DNA of 64,000 nt from Mesorhizobium sp. WSM4904 (GCF_029674545.1 NZ_CP121354.1:3295001-3359000), one strand, 5' to 3'. Shown: positions 37,408 to 46,732, counted from the first letter of the stretch. Notes: generated by a model from the letters alone, not told the origin. Program-made: numbers and translations.

Positions 37408-38525
37408 CACGATACCCTTTTCCAGATGGTTTCGGCCGCCGGAGCAGGGCGGGCGAGCGACAGGATGAAGTCGGTCAGGCTTCTGACCGAAGAGCCGTCG
37501 ACCAGGTCGTCGAGCAGCGGCAGGATGGCGCGAAGTGCCGCCGTCTCCGGGCGGAAACGTGGGTCGCCGGCGAGCGGCGTCGCCAGCGACAGCCGGAAGG
37601 CGCGGGCACTGAGCCGCCGTATCGCGGTTTCGAGGTCGGCATGGTCGCCGCGCTCCAGCGCGTCCGAAAGGATCACCACCGCCGCGCCGCGCGCGAAGGC
37701 TGAAAAGCGCGGCACCGACAGGAAGGCGAGCAAGGTCGGTCCCATGCGGGTGCCGCCGTCCCAGTCGTCGACGAGCGCTGCTGCGCGGGCCAGCGCTTGA
37801 TCGCGGCCACGGATGCGCAGCGCCGAGGTGATGCGGGTGAGCCGGGTGCCGAAGGTGAAGACTTCGGCGCGGTCGGCGCCTTGCACCGTCGCATGCGCCA
37901 GCTTGAGGTAGTCGGCGGTGTGCGGCTTCATCGAGCCGGAGACATCGATGAGCAGGAGCAGTTTTCGCGGTACGGCCTGCCGGCGGCGCAGCAGCGGCGA
38001 GGGGATGTCGCCGTCGGCGCTGACGATTTCGCTGAGCGAGCGCCTGAGATCGAGCGTGCCGCGCGAGCGGGTGCGCATGGTGCGGAAGGAACGACGCGCG
38101 GGCAGGGCGGAAGCGAGCTTGCGGCGAAACTGGCCGAGTCCATCGGCGTCGCGCTGGAAATCGCGGCTGCTCAACTGTTCGAGTGCCGAGGACAGCTCGC
38201 CGCCCTTCTCCTGGCGAACGGTCAGGCTTTCCTGCTGACGTGTGCCGCGATCATCCTTGATGCGCGTTTCATCGTCCTCTTCGCCTTCGATCGAAGGCTT
38301 GGCATCACCGTAGAAATAAGCTCGGAAATGCGCTTCGAATTCGCCGCGGCGATCGGGCGAGGGAGCGAGCGTCGCTAGTGCTGCCTCGCGGATCTCGTTC
38401 ATCGAGCGCGGGCCGAGCAGCGTCACGGCCCGCATGAAGCCGGCCACCTGCTCGGGCGCGATGGCGAAGGCGTGGCGGCGCAGCAACCGGGCGAAACCGA
38501 GGAAGGGTGCGGCGGCGCGAGGCAA
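37407..38525 (-). CDS. VWA-domain protein, CoxE-like
   Basis: A protein of about 372 residues with a C-terminal von Willebrand A domain: MIDAS motif LLLLIDVSGSMKPH (near 188), later threonine in DDWDGGTRMGP and VVILSDALERGDH. The N-terminal part (LLRRHAFAIAPEQVAGFMRA) is typical of CoxE, which with the MoxR ATPase CoxD assembles the Mo-Cu site of CO dehydrogenase. The start is uncertain: the frame extends upstream through a palindromic repeat, so I choose a TTG at 38525 behind GGAGAGGAG, which is itself part of the repeat. Confidence 0.75.
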   Translation of the reverse strand: MPRAAAPFLGFARLLRRHAFAIAPEQVAGFMRAVTLLGPRSMNEIREAALATLAPSPDRRGEFEAHFRAYFYGDAKPSIEGEEDDETRIKDDRGTRQQESLTVRQEKGGELSSALEQLSSRDFQRDADGLGQFRRKLASALPARRSFRTMRTRSRGTLDLRRSLSEIVSADGDIPSPLLRRRQAVPRKLLLLIDVSGSMKPHTADYLKLAHATVQGADRAEVFTFGTRLTRITSALRIRGRDQALARAAALVDDWDGGTRMGPTLLAFLSVPRFSAFARGAAVVILSDALERGDHADLETAIRRLSARAFRLSLATPLAGDPRFRPETAALRAILPLLDDLVDGSSVRSLTDFILSLARPAPAAETIWKRVS

Positions 38526-38530
38526 GCTCT

Positions 38531-38656
38531 CCTCTCCCCGTTTACGGGGAGAGGATGCCGGCAGGCAGGTGAGGGGCGGCGCTGAGTTCTGCTTGGCATG
38601 GCGCTGCCCCTCATCCGCCCCTTCGGGGCACCTTCTCCCCGTAAACGGGGAGAAGG
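38531..38656. repeat. RIME-like intergenic mosaic element
   Basis: The element is bounded by two perfect hairpins: CCTCTCCCCG/CGGGGAGAGG (38531-38540, 38545-38554) and CCTTCTCCCCG/CGGGGAGAAGG (38631-38641, 38646-38656). GGTGAGGGGC and GCCCCTCATCCGC inside form part of a larger inverted repeat. This is the layout of Rhizobium-specific intergenic mosaic elements. It lies between the MoxR stop and the VWA start inside an operon. Confidence 0.8.
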
Positions 38657-38674
38657 GATTGTCGAGGTCGCGGC

Positions 38675-39556
38675 TCACCCCAGCGCCTCCTCGACGATTT
38701 GGTCCAGCTCCGGCGCGATTGCGGCCATATCCTCCTCGTCCTTGATCAGCACGCCGATGGCGCGGCGGAAGGCTTCCGGCCACGGGCTGCCGCCTTTTTC
38801 CAGGATGGTCGCGGCATTCGCCCATTCGACGGCCTCCGCGATGCCCGGCGGCTTGGCCAGCGGACGCGCGCGAATTTCCTGCACGGCCTTCGCCACGGCA
38901 CGCGCGGTCGCCCCGGCGACATCGCCGGCGCGCAGCATGATGATCTCGCCCTCGCGCTCGGCGTCGGGATAGCCGATCCAGTGATAGACGCAGCGCCGGC
39001 GCAGTGCCTCGGCAAGTTCCCGGGTTCGGTTCGAAGTCAGGATGACGATGGGCTGGGTCGCGGCGCGGATGGTGCCGCGCTCGGGAATGCTGATCTGGAA
39101 ATCGGAGAGGAACTCCAGGAGCAACGCCTCGAATTCATGGTCCGAGCGGTCGATCTCGTCGACCAGGAGCACGCGCTGGTCCGGCGCGCGCAAGACTTGC
39201 AGCAACGGCCGCGCGATCAGGAAACGATCGTCATAGATGTCGATCTCGTGCTCGCCGGCATGGCGGATGGCGAGCAGCTGGCGCTGGTAGTTCCATTCGT
39301 AGAGCGCGTGCGCGGCGTCGATGCCTTCGTAGCATTGCAGCCGCACAAGCTCGCGGCCGAGCAGTTCGGCGATCGCCTTCGCCGCCTCGGTCTTGCCGAC
39401 GCCCGGCGCGCCTTCGAGCAACAGCGGCTTGCCCAAGCGGATCGCAAGGAAGATCGCGGTCGCAAGGCTGTCGTCGGCCAGATAGCGCGAAGCGGCGAGA
39501 CGCGCGGCCACCGCCTCCGGGGAAGCCGCGACATCTACTGCGTTGACGCGGGTCAT
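38675..39556 (-). CDS. MoxR-family AAA+ ATPase, CoxD-like
   Basis: A 293-residue AAA+ ATPase. Walker A is GAPGVGKTE (49-57), Walker B VLLVDEIDRSDHEFEA near 127, and sensor 1 VILTSNRTREL near 172. MoxR ATPases act with VWA proteins to mature metal enzymes; CoxD is the closest functional model here because the flanking genes encode molybdenum hydroxylase subunits and a CoxE-like protein. The RIME-like element separates it from the VWA gene. Confidence 0.9.
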   Translation of the reverse strand: MTRVNAVDVAASPEAVAARLAASRYLADDSLATAIFLAIRLGKPLLLEGAPGVGKTEAAKAIAELLGRELVRLQCYEGIDAAHALYEWNYQRQLLAIRHAGEHEIDIYDDRFLIARPLLQVLRAPDQRVLLVDEIDRSDHEFEALLLEFLSDFQISIPERGTIRAATQPIVILTSNRTRELAEALRRRCVYHWIGYPDAEREGEIIMLRAGDVAGATARAVAKAVQEIRARPLAKPPGIAEAVEWANAATILEKGGSPWPEAFRRAIGVLIKDEEDMAAIAPELDQIVEEALG

Positions 39557-39563
39557 CTTGCGC

Positions 39564-40568
39564 TCAGCCCGCGGCCTGCGCCTTCAGCGCCCGCAGGATG
39601 CGTTCGGGCGTGATCGGCAAAGTGTCGATGCGCACGCCGACCGCGTCGAAGACGGCATTGGCGACCGCCGGGATCTGCGGGTTGGCGCACATCTCGCCCG
39701 GACCCTTGGCGCCGAACGGGCCGTCGGCGGAAGGACGCTCCAGCACGATGATCTCGGTTTCGGCGAGATCGCCGGGGCCAGGCATCAGATACTGGTTGAA
39801 GTCGGTGCCGCCATGGTCGCGGTTTGGATAATAGGGCTCGGTCGTCTCGTAGAGCGCGTGGCTGATGCCCATCCAGGAGCCGCCGACCAACTGCTGCTCG
39901 ACCATCTTCGGGTTGAGGGCGCGGCCGATCTCGAAGACGTTCTTCACGTTAAGCACCGTCACCTCGCCGGTCTCGTCGTCGACCTCGACCTCGGCCACCG
40001 TGCAGGCATGGGCGTAGCAGGTGGAGGGCTTCATCGCGCCGGTTTCCTTCTCCGGATAGGAGCGCGGGATCAAGAACATGCCGCGGCCGGAGATCGAGCG
40101 GCCACGCTTGAAATGCGCCGACAAGGCGACGTCGAAGATCGAGATCGATCTTTGCGGGGCACCCTTGACCAAAATGTTGCCCTGGCCGTCGGTCTCGAGG
40201 TCCGAGGCATTCACCTCCAGCTCTTCCGCCGCCACTTCCAGCATCACCTGGCGGGCTTCCTTGGCCGCCTGGATGACGGCGTTGCCGGCGCGGTGCGTGC
40301 CGCGCGAAGCGAAGGTGCCCATGCAATGCGGGCCGGTGTCGGTGTCGGCGGTGTCGATGACGACGCGGTCGGTCGGCACGCCGATCGTCTCGGCGCAGAT
40401 CTGCGCCATGATCTGCTTCATGCCCTGGCCGAGATCGACGCTGGAAAGCGTGACCATGAAATTGCCGGTCGGCGTCGAATGGACCAGCGCCTGGGTCGGG
40501 TCGCCGCCGAGATTCATGCCGGTCGGATAGTTGATCGCGGCGACGCCGCGTCCACGCCGGATCGCCAT
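39564..40568 (-). CDS. Molybdopterin-binding large subunit, C-terminal half (split gene)
   Basis: A 334-residue polypeptide equal to the C-terminal half of xanthine-dehydrogenase-family large subunits. VDLGQGMKQIMAQICAE (about 44) and the Mo-site Glu in GAKGPGEMCANPQIPAVANA (about 285) are present, but the N-terminal half is encoded by the preceding gene. GGGAG lies six bases before its ATG, which begins two bases after the upstream stop, so it is made as a separate, coupled polypeptide. Together the halves total 789 residues, the size of an intact subunit. Confidence 0.88.
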   Translation of the reverse strand: MAIRRGRGVAAINYPTGMNLGGDPTQALVHSTPTGNFMVTLSSVDLGQGMKQIMAQICAETIGVPTDRVVIDTADTDTGPHCMGTFASRGTHRAGNAVIQAAKEARQVMLEVAAEELEVNASDLETDGQGNILVKGAPQRSISIFDVALSAHFKRGRSISGRGMFLIPRSYPEKETGAMKPSTCYAHACTVAEVEVDDETGEVTVLNVKNVFEIGRALNPKMVEQQLVGGSWMGISHALYETTEPYYPNRDHGGTDFNQYLMPGPGDLAETEIIVLERPSADGPFGAKGPGEMCANPQIPAVANAVFDAVGVRIDTLPITPERILRALKAQAAG

Positions 40569-40569
40569 C

Positions 40570-41937
40570 TCACGCTCCCTTCCTGTAGGAGGACATCGCC
40601 ATGTATTTTTCCGCCACCGGCCAGTTGGCGGCGCGCGAGGTTTCCTGCATGCATTCGATCAGCGCCGCGCCTTCGGTCGGCTGGCGATGCGCCTTCATGT
40701 CGCCGTCGCGATAGGCGTTGATGAAGCGGAACTCGAACGGATCCATGCCGATCAGCCGCGCCAGCTTATCCATCTGCACCTCCAGCGCGAAGTCGCCGAT
40801 GGTGACGCCGAAGCCGCGCATGGCGGACGAAGGCGTGCGGTTGGTGTAGACGCAGTAGGTGTCGATCCAGACGTTGGGGATCGTGTAGGGCCCGGGATAG
40901 TGCGCGGCGCCCTTCTGCGCCCCGTAGGGCGAATGGCGCGAATAGGCGCCGGCATCGGTGTAGCCGATCACCTTGCGCGCGACGATGCGGCCGTCCTTCA
41001 TCACGCCGTCCTTGATGACGACTTTTTCAGCCGCACGCGGCGAGGAGATCTGCATCTCCTCCTCGCGGCTGTAGATGAAGGAGACCGGCCGTCCGGTGAG
41101 CTTGGCGGCGAGGATGGCGATCGGCTCGACGATGACGTCGACCTTGCCGCCGAAGCCGCCGCCGACCGTGCCGCCGACGAAATGCAGCTTCGAGCCCGGC
41201 ATCTGCAGGATGATCGAGGCATTGTCGAGGGTGAAGAACATCGCCTGGGTGTTGGTGTAGCAGGTGAAGCGGTCGTTGCCCTCGGGCGCCACCACGCAGC
41301 CGGTGGTCTCGGTCGGGGCGTGCTCGATCGGCGAGGACTGGTAGGTCTGCTCGAGAATGTGGTCGGCCTGGGCAAAGCCTGCCTCGACATCGCCGAAGCG
41401 CACCTTGCGGCACTCGCCGCTGTCATAGAGGTAGTAGTTCTGGCCGTGATATTCGTTGACGACCGGCGCGCCGGGCTTCAGCGCCTCCTCCATGTCGAAC
41501 ACGGCCGGCAGAACCTCGTAGTCGACCCTGACCTTGGCGGCGGCTTCCAGCGCCGCGCGTTCGGTCTCGGCCAGCACCGCCACCACGGCCTCGCCCTTCC
41601 AGCGCACCTTGCCGTCGGCAAGCACGGTCTCGTCCTCCGGGCCGATCTGGATCAGGATCAGGATGGTGTAAACATTGTGCGGCACGTCCCTGGCGGTCAG
41701 CACCCTCACCACGCCCGGATGCTTTTCCGCTTCCGATGTGTCGATCGAGCGGATGCGGGCATGGTGGTGCGGGCTGCGCACCATTTTCAGATGCAGCATG
41801 CCGGGGAAGTTGCGGTCGGCGAAATAGGCGGTCTTGCCGGTGACATGTCCTGGCGAGTCGAGGCGCGGCCGCGGCTGGCCGATCTCGTTGAGGCCGTCCT
41901 TGCGGACATCGGCAAAGTAGTCCTTGCGCAGTTCCAT
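40570..41937 (-). CDS. Molybdopterin-binding large subunit, N-terminal half (split gene)
   Basis: A 455-residue polypeptide carrying the first molybdopterin domain. The N-terminal DSPGHVTGKTAYFADRNFPG is typical of the hydroxylase large subunit, GGTVGGGFGGKVDVIVEP (about 255) binds the cofactor, and SSAMRGFGVTIGDFALEVQM (about 370) is the next conserved block. It lacks the CO-dehydrogenase AYRCSFR loop, so CO oxidation is unlikely; a heterocycle or aldehyde substrate fits better. A normal stop follows KGA and the C-terminal half starts at once in another gene. Confidence 0.9.
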   Translation of the reverse strand: MELRKDYFADVRKDGLNEIGQPRPRLDSPGHVTGKTAYFADRNFPGMLHLKMVRSPHHHARIRSIDTSEAEKHPGVVRVLTARDVPHNVYTILILIQIGPEDETVLADGKVRWKGEAVVAVLAETERAALEAAAKVRVDYEVLPAVFDMEEALKPGAPVVNEYHGQNYYLYDSGECRKVRFGDVEAGFAQADHILEQTYQSSPIEHAPTETTGCVVAPEGNDRFTCYTNTQAMFFTLDNASIILQMPGSKLHFVGGTVGGGFGGKVDVIVEPIAILAAKLTGRPVSFIYSREEEMQISSPRAAEKVVIKDGVMKDGRIVARKVIGYTDAGAYSRHSPYGAQKGAAHYPGPYTIPNVWIDTYCVYTNRTPSSAMRGFGVTIGDFALEVQMDKLARLIGMDPFEFRFINAYRDGDMKAHRQPTEGAALIECMQETSRAANWPVAEKYMAMSSYRKGA

Positions 41938-41948
41938 GATAGTGATCC

Positions 41949-42431
41949 TCAGGCGGCGTTCTGCGAGTTGGCGCGCGCGGCGGCCAGCACCGCCTGGATG
42001 ATCGGCTCGTAGCCGGTGCAGCGGCAGATGTTGCCGGAGAGCGCCTCGACCACGTCCTCACGGCTGGGGTTGGGTGTATGGTCGAGCAGCACCTTGGCGG
42101 CAATGATCATGCCCGGCGTGCAGAAGCCGCATTGCGTGGCGAAGGCGTCGAGGAAAGCGCGCTGCAGCGGATGCAGCATGCCGCCTTCGGCAAGGCCGGC
42201 GGCGGTCTGGATGTCGGCGCCGCTGCAGGTTTCCGCCAGCATCAGGCAGGAAAGCCTCAATTCGCCGTCGATGATCACGGAGCAGGCGCCGCAGGTGCCT
42301 TGGTGGCAGCCGCCTTTCGGCGAGGTATCGCCGATCTTGTCGCGCAGCGCATGGAGCAGCGTCGTGCCGCTCTCGATGAATTCGGCCTTTTCGGAGCCGT
42401 TGAGCGTGAACTGAACCGGGACCTTCGCCAT
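41949..42431 (-). CDS. Molybdenum hydroxylase [2Fe-2S] small subunit
   Basis: A 160-residue iron-sulfur subunit with two [2Fe-2S] clusters: plant-ferredoxin-type ligands C42, C47, C50 and C62 (GGCHQGTCGACSV) and C-terminal-domain ligands C101, C104, C136 and C138 (CGFCTPGM and ICRCTGY). It relays electrons from the Mo site to the FAD subunit. AAGGAGG stands five bases before the ATG. A hairpin repeat separates it from the FAD gene upstream. Confidence 0.94.
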   Translation of the reverse strand: MAKVPVQFTLNGSEKAEFIESGTTLLHALRDKIGDTSPKGGCHQGTCGACSVIIDGELRLSCLMLAETCSGADIQTAAGLAEGGMLHPLQRAFLDAFATQCGFCTPGMIIAAKVLLDHTPNPSREDVVEALSGNICRCTGYEPIIQAVLAAARANSQNAA

Positions 42432-42496
42432 TTTTCCTCCTTGCGCGCCTGCCCGGATGACCGGACAGACGCGCGTCCCCCACGGACTTATTTTCG

Positions 42497-42543
42497 TGCT
42501 TGTCGTTGTCCCAAAACCGCTGCGCGCTTTTGGGCGACAAGCA
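42497..42543. repeat. Palindromic repeat between FAD and 2Fe-2S genes
   Basis: Arms TGCTTGTCG (42497-42505) and CGACAAGCA (42535-42543) enclose a second stem, CCCAAAA (42510-42516) and TTTTGGG (42528-42534). It follows the FAD-subunit stop directly. From memory, near-identical palindromes are scattered through mesorhizobial intergenic DNA; here it may also modulate the ratio of subunits made. Confidence 0.65.
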
Positions 42544-43338
42544 TTAGCTCAGCAACAGTCGCCCGAGATGGACCGGCAGAACCTCGGCGCGATACCAGGC
42601 GCTGGCGATCGGGTCGGTGATCGGTGTGATGCCTTCGCCCGCGGCAGCAAGCGCCGGCGCGATCTCTTCGGGCGTGAGCTTGCAACCGAGCAGCGCATTC
42701 TCAGCCGCCTTGGCGCGCATCGGCCGGTCCGCCATGCAGCCCAGCGCGATGCTTGCCGAGGCCACGGTGCCGTCGGCGGAGCGCTGCAGGAGCGCGGCAA
42801 TGCTCAGCACCGAGATGCCCTTGGGTTTGACCCGCGACACTTTCAGGAAGCGGAAGCTCTCCGCCCTGGGCAAGGAGAACTCGACGGCGGCGACGATGGC
42901 GCGGCTGCGATCGCGGCCCGCCAGGAAGGTCTCGATCGGCATTTCGCCGTCCGCAGTGACAACCGCGGCGTCCAGCGCCAGCAGCGCTACGGCGAAATCG
43001 CCGTAGGGAGCGGGGGCAAACAGATTGCCGCCGACGGTCGCCATGTTGCGGATCGCCGGCCCGCCGACGGCGCGCGCGGCCGGCGCGAGCGCGGCAAGTT
43101 CCGGGTGGCGGGCGATCGCCGCCATGGTGACGGAGGCGCCGAGCTTTACCTTGCCGCCGGAAACGGCGATCCGCGCAAGATCGGGGTCGGCGACGCGCAC
43201 AAGGTCGGAGACGGAAACGTCGCCCTCATTGGCGGCGCGAACCACCAGCGTGCCGCCGCCGAGATAACGGGTGCCGGACGCCTGCAGGGCCGTATTGGCG
43301 TCTTTCACCGTCGGAAAGGTCTGCAGCGCAAGCGACAT
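42544..43338 (-). CDS. Molybdenum hydroxylase FAD-binding medium subunit
   Basis: A 264-residue CoxM/XdhB-type FAD subunit. YLGGGTLVVRAANEGD (about 25) is the first FAD block, and GGPAIRNMATVGGNLFAPAP (about 92-111) the second, although the residues after GGN differ from the common GNLxxxSPAxD. It completes the three-component hydroxylase with the 2Fe-2S subunit and the split large subunit, all on the same strand. The start has GGGGAG upstream. Confidence 0.9.
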   Translation of the reverse strand: MSLALQTFPTVKDANTALQASGTRYLGGGTLVVRAANEGDVSVSDLVRVADPDLARIAVSGGKVKLGASVTMAAIARHPELAALAPAARAVGGPAIRNMATVGGNLFAPAPYGDFAVALLALDAAVVTADGEMPIETFLAGRDRSRAIVAAVEFSLPRAESFRFLKVSRVKPKGISVLSIAALLQRSADGTVASASIALGCMADRPMRAKAAENALLGCKLTPEEIAPALAAAGEGITPITDPIASAWYRAEVLPVHLGRLLLS

Positions 43339-43353
43339 GGCGCGCTCCCCGAT

Positions 43354-43797
43354 TTAGCTGTTGCCGGCGAAATAGGCCTTCAGGGCATTGAAGCCGCCCT
43401 GGAAGACATTGGCGCCCATGCCTTCGGCCAGCTTGTCGGCTTCTTCCGGAGCAGCGTCGAAGCTCGCGGTCCATTCGGCATAGGTGCGGTTGCCATCGGT
43501 TACGCGCCGCAATTGCAGCGTTGCCTGGTGATTGGTGAGCGGCTGCGGCGTTTCGAGGATCGAGTAGCTGACCAGGAAATTCTCATCGGAGAAGTCGAGC
43601 AGCTTCTCGCGCAGCCGCGCGCCGCTGACCAATTGGAAGTTGCGCACGCAGCCGATCGTCGCGGGGTCCTTGCCGTCCTCGATATGGCTTTCCACCATGC
43701 GCGGGTGCCAGTTCGGCAGGCCGTTGAAGTCGCGGATGCGCGCCCAGACCTGTTCGACCGGCGCATCGATGACGCTGGAAATGGTGACTTTCGCCAT
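43354..43797 (-). CDS. SRPBCC-family protein, CoxG/polyketide cyclase-like
   Basis: A 147-residue START/SRPBCC fold protein: KVTISSVIDAPVEQVWARIR is the typical first strand-helix, and GLPNWHPRMVESHIEDG the second block. I start at ATG 43797; the frame continues upstream into noncoding sequence. It lies 15 bp before the FAD gene, the position CoxG takes in cox clusters, where it binds the membrane or helps assembly. Ligand unknown. Confidence 0.85.
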   Translation of the reverse strand: MAKVTISSVIDAPVEQVWARIRDFNGLPNWHPRMVESHIEDGKDPATIGCVRNFQLVSGARLREKLLDFSDENFLVSYSILETPQPLTNHQATLQLRRVTDGNRTYAEWTASFDAAPEEADKLAEGMGANVFQGGFNALKAYFAGNS

Positions 43798-43912
43798 ATG
43801 CTCGTTCCCTTGCCAAGATGGGAAGAAGGCTAGGGCGGCCGGCCGGATTGCGCTTATCAACGCGTCTTGCGCGCCTATCAATCAGTCTGAAAAAATGGCG
43901 CGCTTCAGCGGC

Positions 43913-44740
43913 TCAGGACATCGCCCGGGCCGCTTCGCGATAAAGCGTCGGCGGCACGCCGACATGGTCGCGGAAGAAGCGTGAGAAATTGCCCTGCGTG
44001 GTGAAGCCGAGATTGCAGGCGACCGAGATCAGCGGTTCCTGCGACCACTGCAGCTGGCGCACGGCTTCCTCCATTCGCAGCGTGTTCCAGTAGACGTTCG
44101 GCGTCAAATTGGTCTGTTCCTTGAACAGCGCGAAGAAATGCGGTCTCGACAGGCCGACGCTGCGCGCCACGTCATCGAAGGAGATGCGCTCGCAGACATT
44201 GGCCTTCATCAGCTGGATCGCCTTGCGGACGCGGAAATCGAGCATCGTGTTGACGCGAGCCCGCGCTGCCTGGGGCGCCGAAGCATCGGCCGCATCGAGC
44301 ACGCTGTCGATGAAGCGCTCGATCTCGTAGTTGGCGACATCGTCGATGCTTTCATTGTCGCTCAGATGATCGAGCAGGTTTGCCGCTGCTTGATGCAGCC
44401 ACGGCTCCAGCGTGATTGCCGCCTGCGCGAACAGCGGCGCCGACGAGGGCAGATCACGGCGCCGGCGAGCCCAGTCGGGATCGATGTAGAAGGCGAGGAA
44501 CAGGCCGGGCCTGCCGTCATGAGAAAGGGCGTGGCTGTGGGGCTGAAACGAGTTGATGCCGGCGGCGGTGGTCGGTCCGAGCCGCACCGTCTCGCGGCCG
44601 ATCGTCATTTCGCCGGCGGTGCCTTCCAGCCAGATGATGAGATGCGCCTCGCCATGGGCATGGGTGACGAAGTCGTTGGCGACATTCAGGACAGAGACAT
44701 GTCCGAACCGGCCCCAATAGAGCCTGATCGCGTCCGTCAT
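43913..44740 (-). CDS. AraC-family transcriptional regulator
   Basis: A 275-residue regulator with an N-terminal cupin-like sensing domain (FVTHAHGEAHLIIWLEG, about 24-40) and a C-terminal pair of AraC helix-turn-helices (about 172-272; ISFDDVARSVGLSRPHFFAL and VACNLGFTTQGNFSRFFRDH). GGGAGGAAG precedes the ATG. It lies upstream of, and in the same direction as, the molybdenum hydroxylase genes with a 115-bp gap and probably activates them in response to the substrate. Confidence 0.9.
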   Translation of the reverse strand: MTDAIRLYWGRFGHVSVLNVANDFVTHAHGEAHLIIWLEGTAGEMTIGRETVRLGPTTAAGINSFQPHSHALSHDGRPGLFLAFYIDPDWARRRRDLPSSAPLFAQAAITLEPWLHQAAANLLDHLSDNESIDDVANYEIERFIDSVLDAADASAPQAARARVNTMLDFRVRKAIQLMKANVCERISFDDVARSVGLSRPHFFALFKEQTNLTPNVYWNTLRMEEAVRQLQWSQEPLISVACNLGFTTQGNFSRFFRDHVGVPPTLYREAARAMS

Positions 44741-44892
44741 GGGTATACTTCCTCCCGCAGGCGACTGGCCTCCCTTCGCCTGCCGGGGGATTTTGCGGCC
44801 GGCCTCCGGCCTGCGTCAAGGCGCGCCGGAACGACGGGTGCTTCGCATCGTCGGTCCCCGCCGATTTTCAGACTGAACGATATGAGCGTCCT

Positions 44893-44916
44893 CTTCTCCG
44901 CTTGTTGTGGGAGAAG
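44893..44916 (-). terminator. Candidate terminator hairpin after sugar permease gene
   Basis: CTTCTCC (44893-44899) and GGAGAAG (44910-44916) form a 7-bp stem 14 bp beyond the stop of the minus-strand permease gene. It resembles a half RIME. No strong T-run follows on the minus strand. Confidence 0.4.
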
Positions 44917-44929
44917 GGAAAGTTGCGCC

Positions 44930-45928
44930 TTAGTCGCTGCGCCGGAAGTTGCGGATGCGGTCGAACAGCACGGCCAGGATGATCGCGCCGCCGATGAAGG
45001 TGCCTTGCCAGAAGGCGTTGATGCCGAGCAGGCCCAGGCTGTTGCGGATTACTTCGATCAGCGCGGCGCCGACGACGGCACCCAGAGCCGTCCCGACGCC
45101 GCCGGCGAGATTGGCGCCGCCGATGACGGTGGCGGCGATCACCTGGAGCTCCATGCCGGTGCCGATATTGGTGGTGACGGCGCCGAGCCAGCCGGTCTGG
45201 ATGATGCCGGCGAGACCGGCGGAAAGCGCCGAAATCATATAGACCGCGACCTTGATCTGGCGCACCGGAACGCCGGTCAGCGTCGCCGCGTGCTCATTGC
45301 CGCCGATGGCGAAGATATGCCGGCCGAACTTGGTCCAGCGCAGGGTGAAGCCCGTAAGCAGCGCCAGAAGGATCATGTAGAGCACCGGGTTGGCGATACC
45401 GAACACCCAGGCGCCGCCGCCCAAAGCGAGCAGCTTGTCGTGATCCGGTCCAAACTGGAAAACGACGGTGTTGTTGGAGGCGACCATGGCGAGGCTGCGG
45501 GCGACCGAGAGCATGCCGAGCGTCACCACGAAAGGCGGGAAGTCGAGATAGGCGATAAGGACGCCGTTGAAGGCACCGATAATGAGTGCGGTGGCAATCG
45601 AGACGCCAATGCCGGTGACGATGCCGTAACCGGCATGCATCGTGACGGCAAGCACCATCGAGCACAGGCATAGCACCGAGCCGACCGACAGGTCGATGCC
45701 ACCGGTGATGATGACGAAGGTCATGCCGAGCGCGATGATTGCAACGAAGGTGACGTTGCGGGTGATGTTGAAGATGTTCTTCGACGTGGCGAAGGAATCC
45801 GTGGCAAGGGACAGGAAGAGGCAGGCAAGGATGACCGCGATCACCACCCAGAAGGTCTGGCTGGACAGCATGCGCGACAGGAAGGTGTGCTGCTTCTGCG
45901 CGATCGTCTGGTCAAGTGTGACTGCCAT
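44930..45928 (-). CDS. Sugar ABC transporter permease (RbsC/FrcC type)
   Basis: A 332-residue inner-membrane permease with about nine hydrophobic helices. Family blocks are ITGGIDLSVGSVLCLCSMVL (about 74), LDFPPFVVTLGMLSVARSLA near 128 and AATVIGGANLAGGVGTALG near 265. It lies 60 bp behind the single-domain ATPase on the same strand; the divergent binding protein at 47187 is the obvious partner. Confidence 0.92.
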   Translation of the reverse strand: MAVTLDQTIAQKQHTFLSRMLSSQTFWVVIAVILACLFLSLATDSFATSKNIFNITRNVTFVAIIALGMTFVIITGGIDLSVGSVLCLCSMVLAVTMHAGYGIVTGIGVSIATALIIGAFNGVLIAYLDFPPFVVTLGMLSVARSLAMVASNNTVVFQFGPDHDKLLALGGGAWVFGIANPVLYMILLALLTGFTLRWTKFGRHIFAIGGNEHAATLTGVPVRQIKVAVYMISALSAGLAGIIQTGWLGAVTTNIGTGMELQVIAATVIGGANLAGGVGTALGAVVGAALIEVIRNSLGLLGINAFWQGTFIGGAIILAVLFDRIRNFRRSD

Positions 45929-45988
45929 TATCGACCTTTCCTGCCAAAGGTGAAGCGCGCCGGCGGCGCGAGTTCCGGATCAGTGCTG

Positions 45989-46732
<744 letters not shown>

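Noticed and set aside
39564..41937. CO dehydrogenase large subunit
   Set aside because: The AYRCSFR loop for the Mo-Cu site is absent; the AMRGFG context fits other molybdenum hydroxylases.
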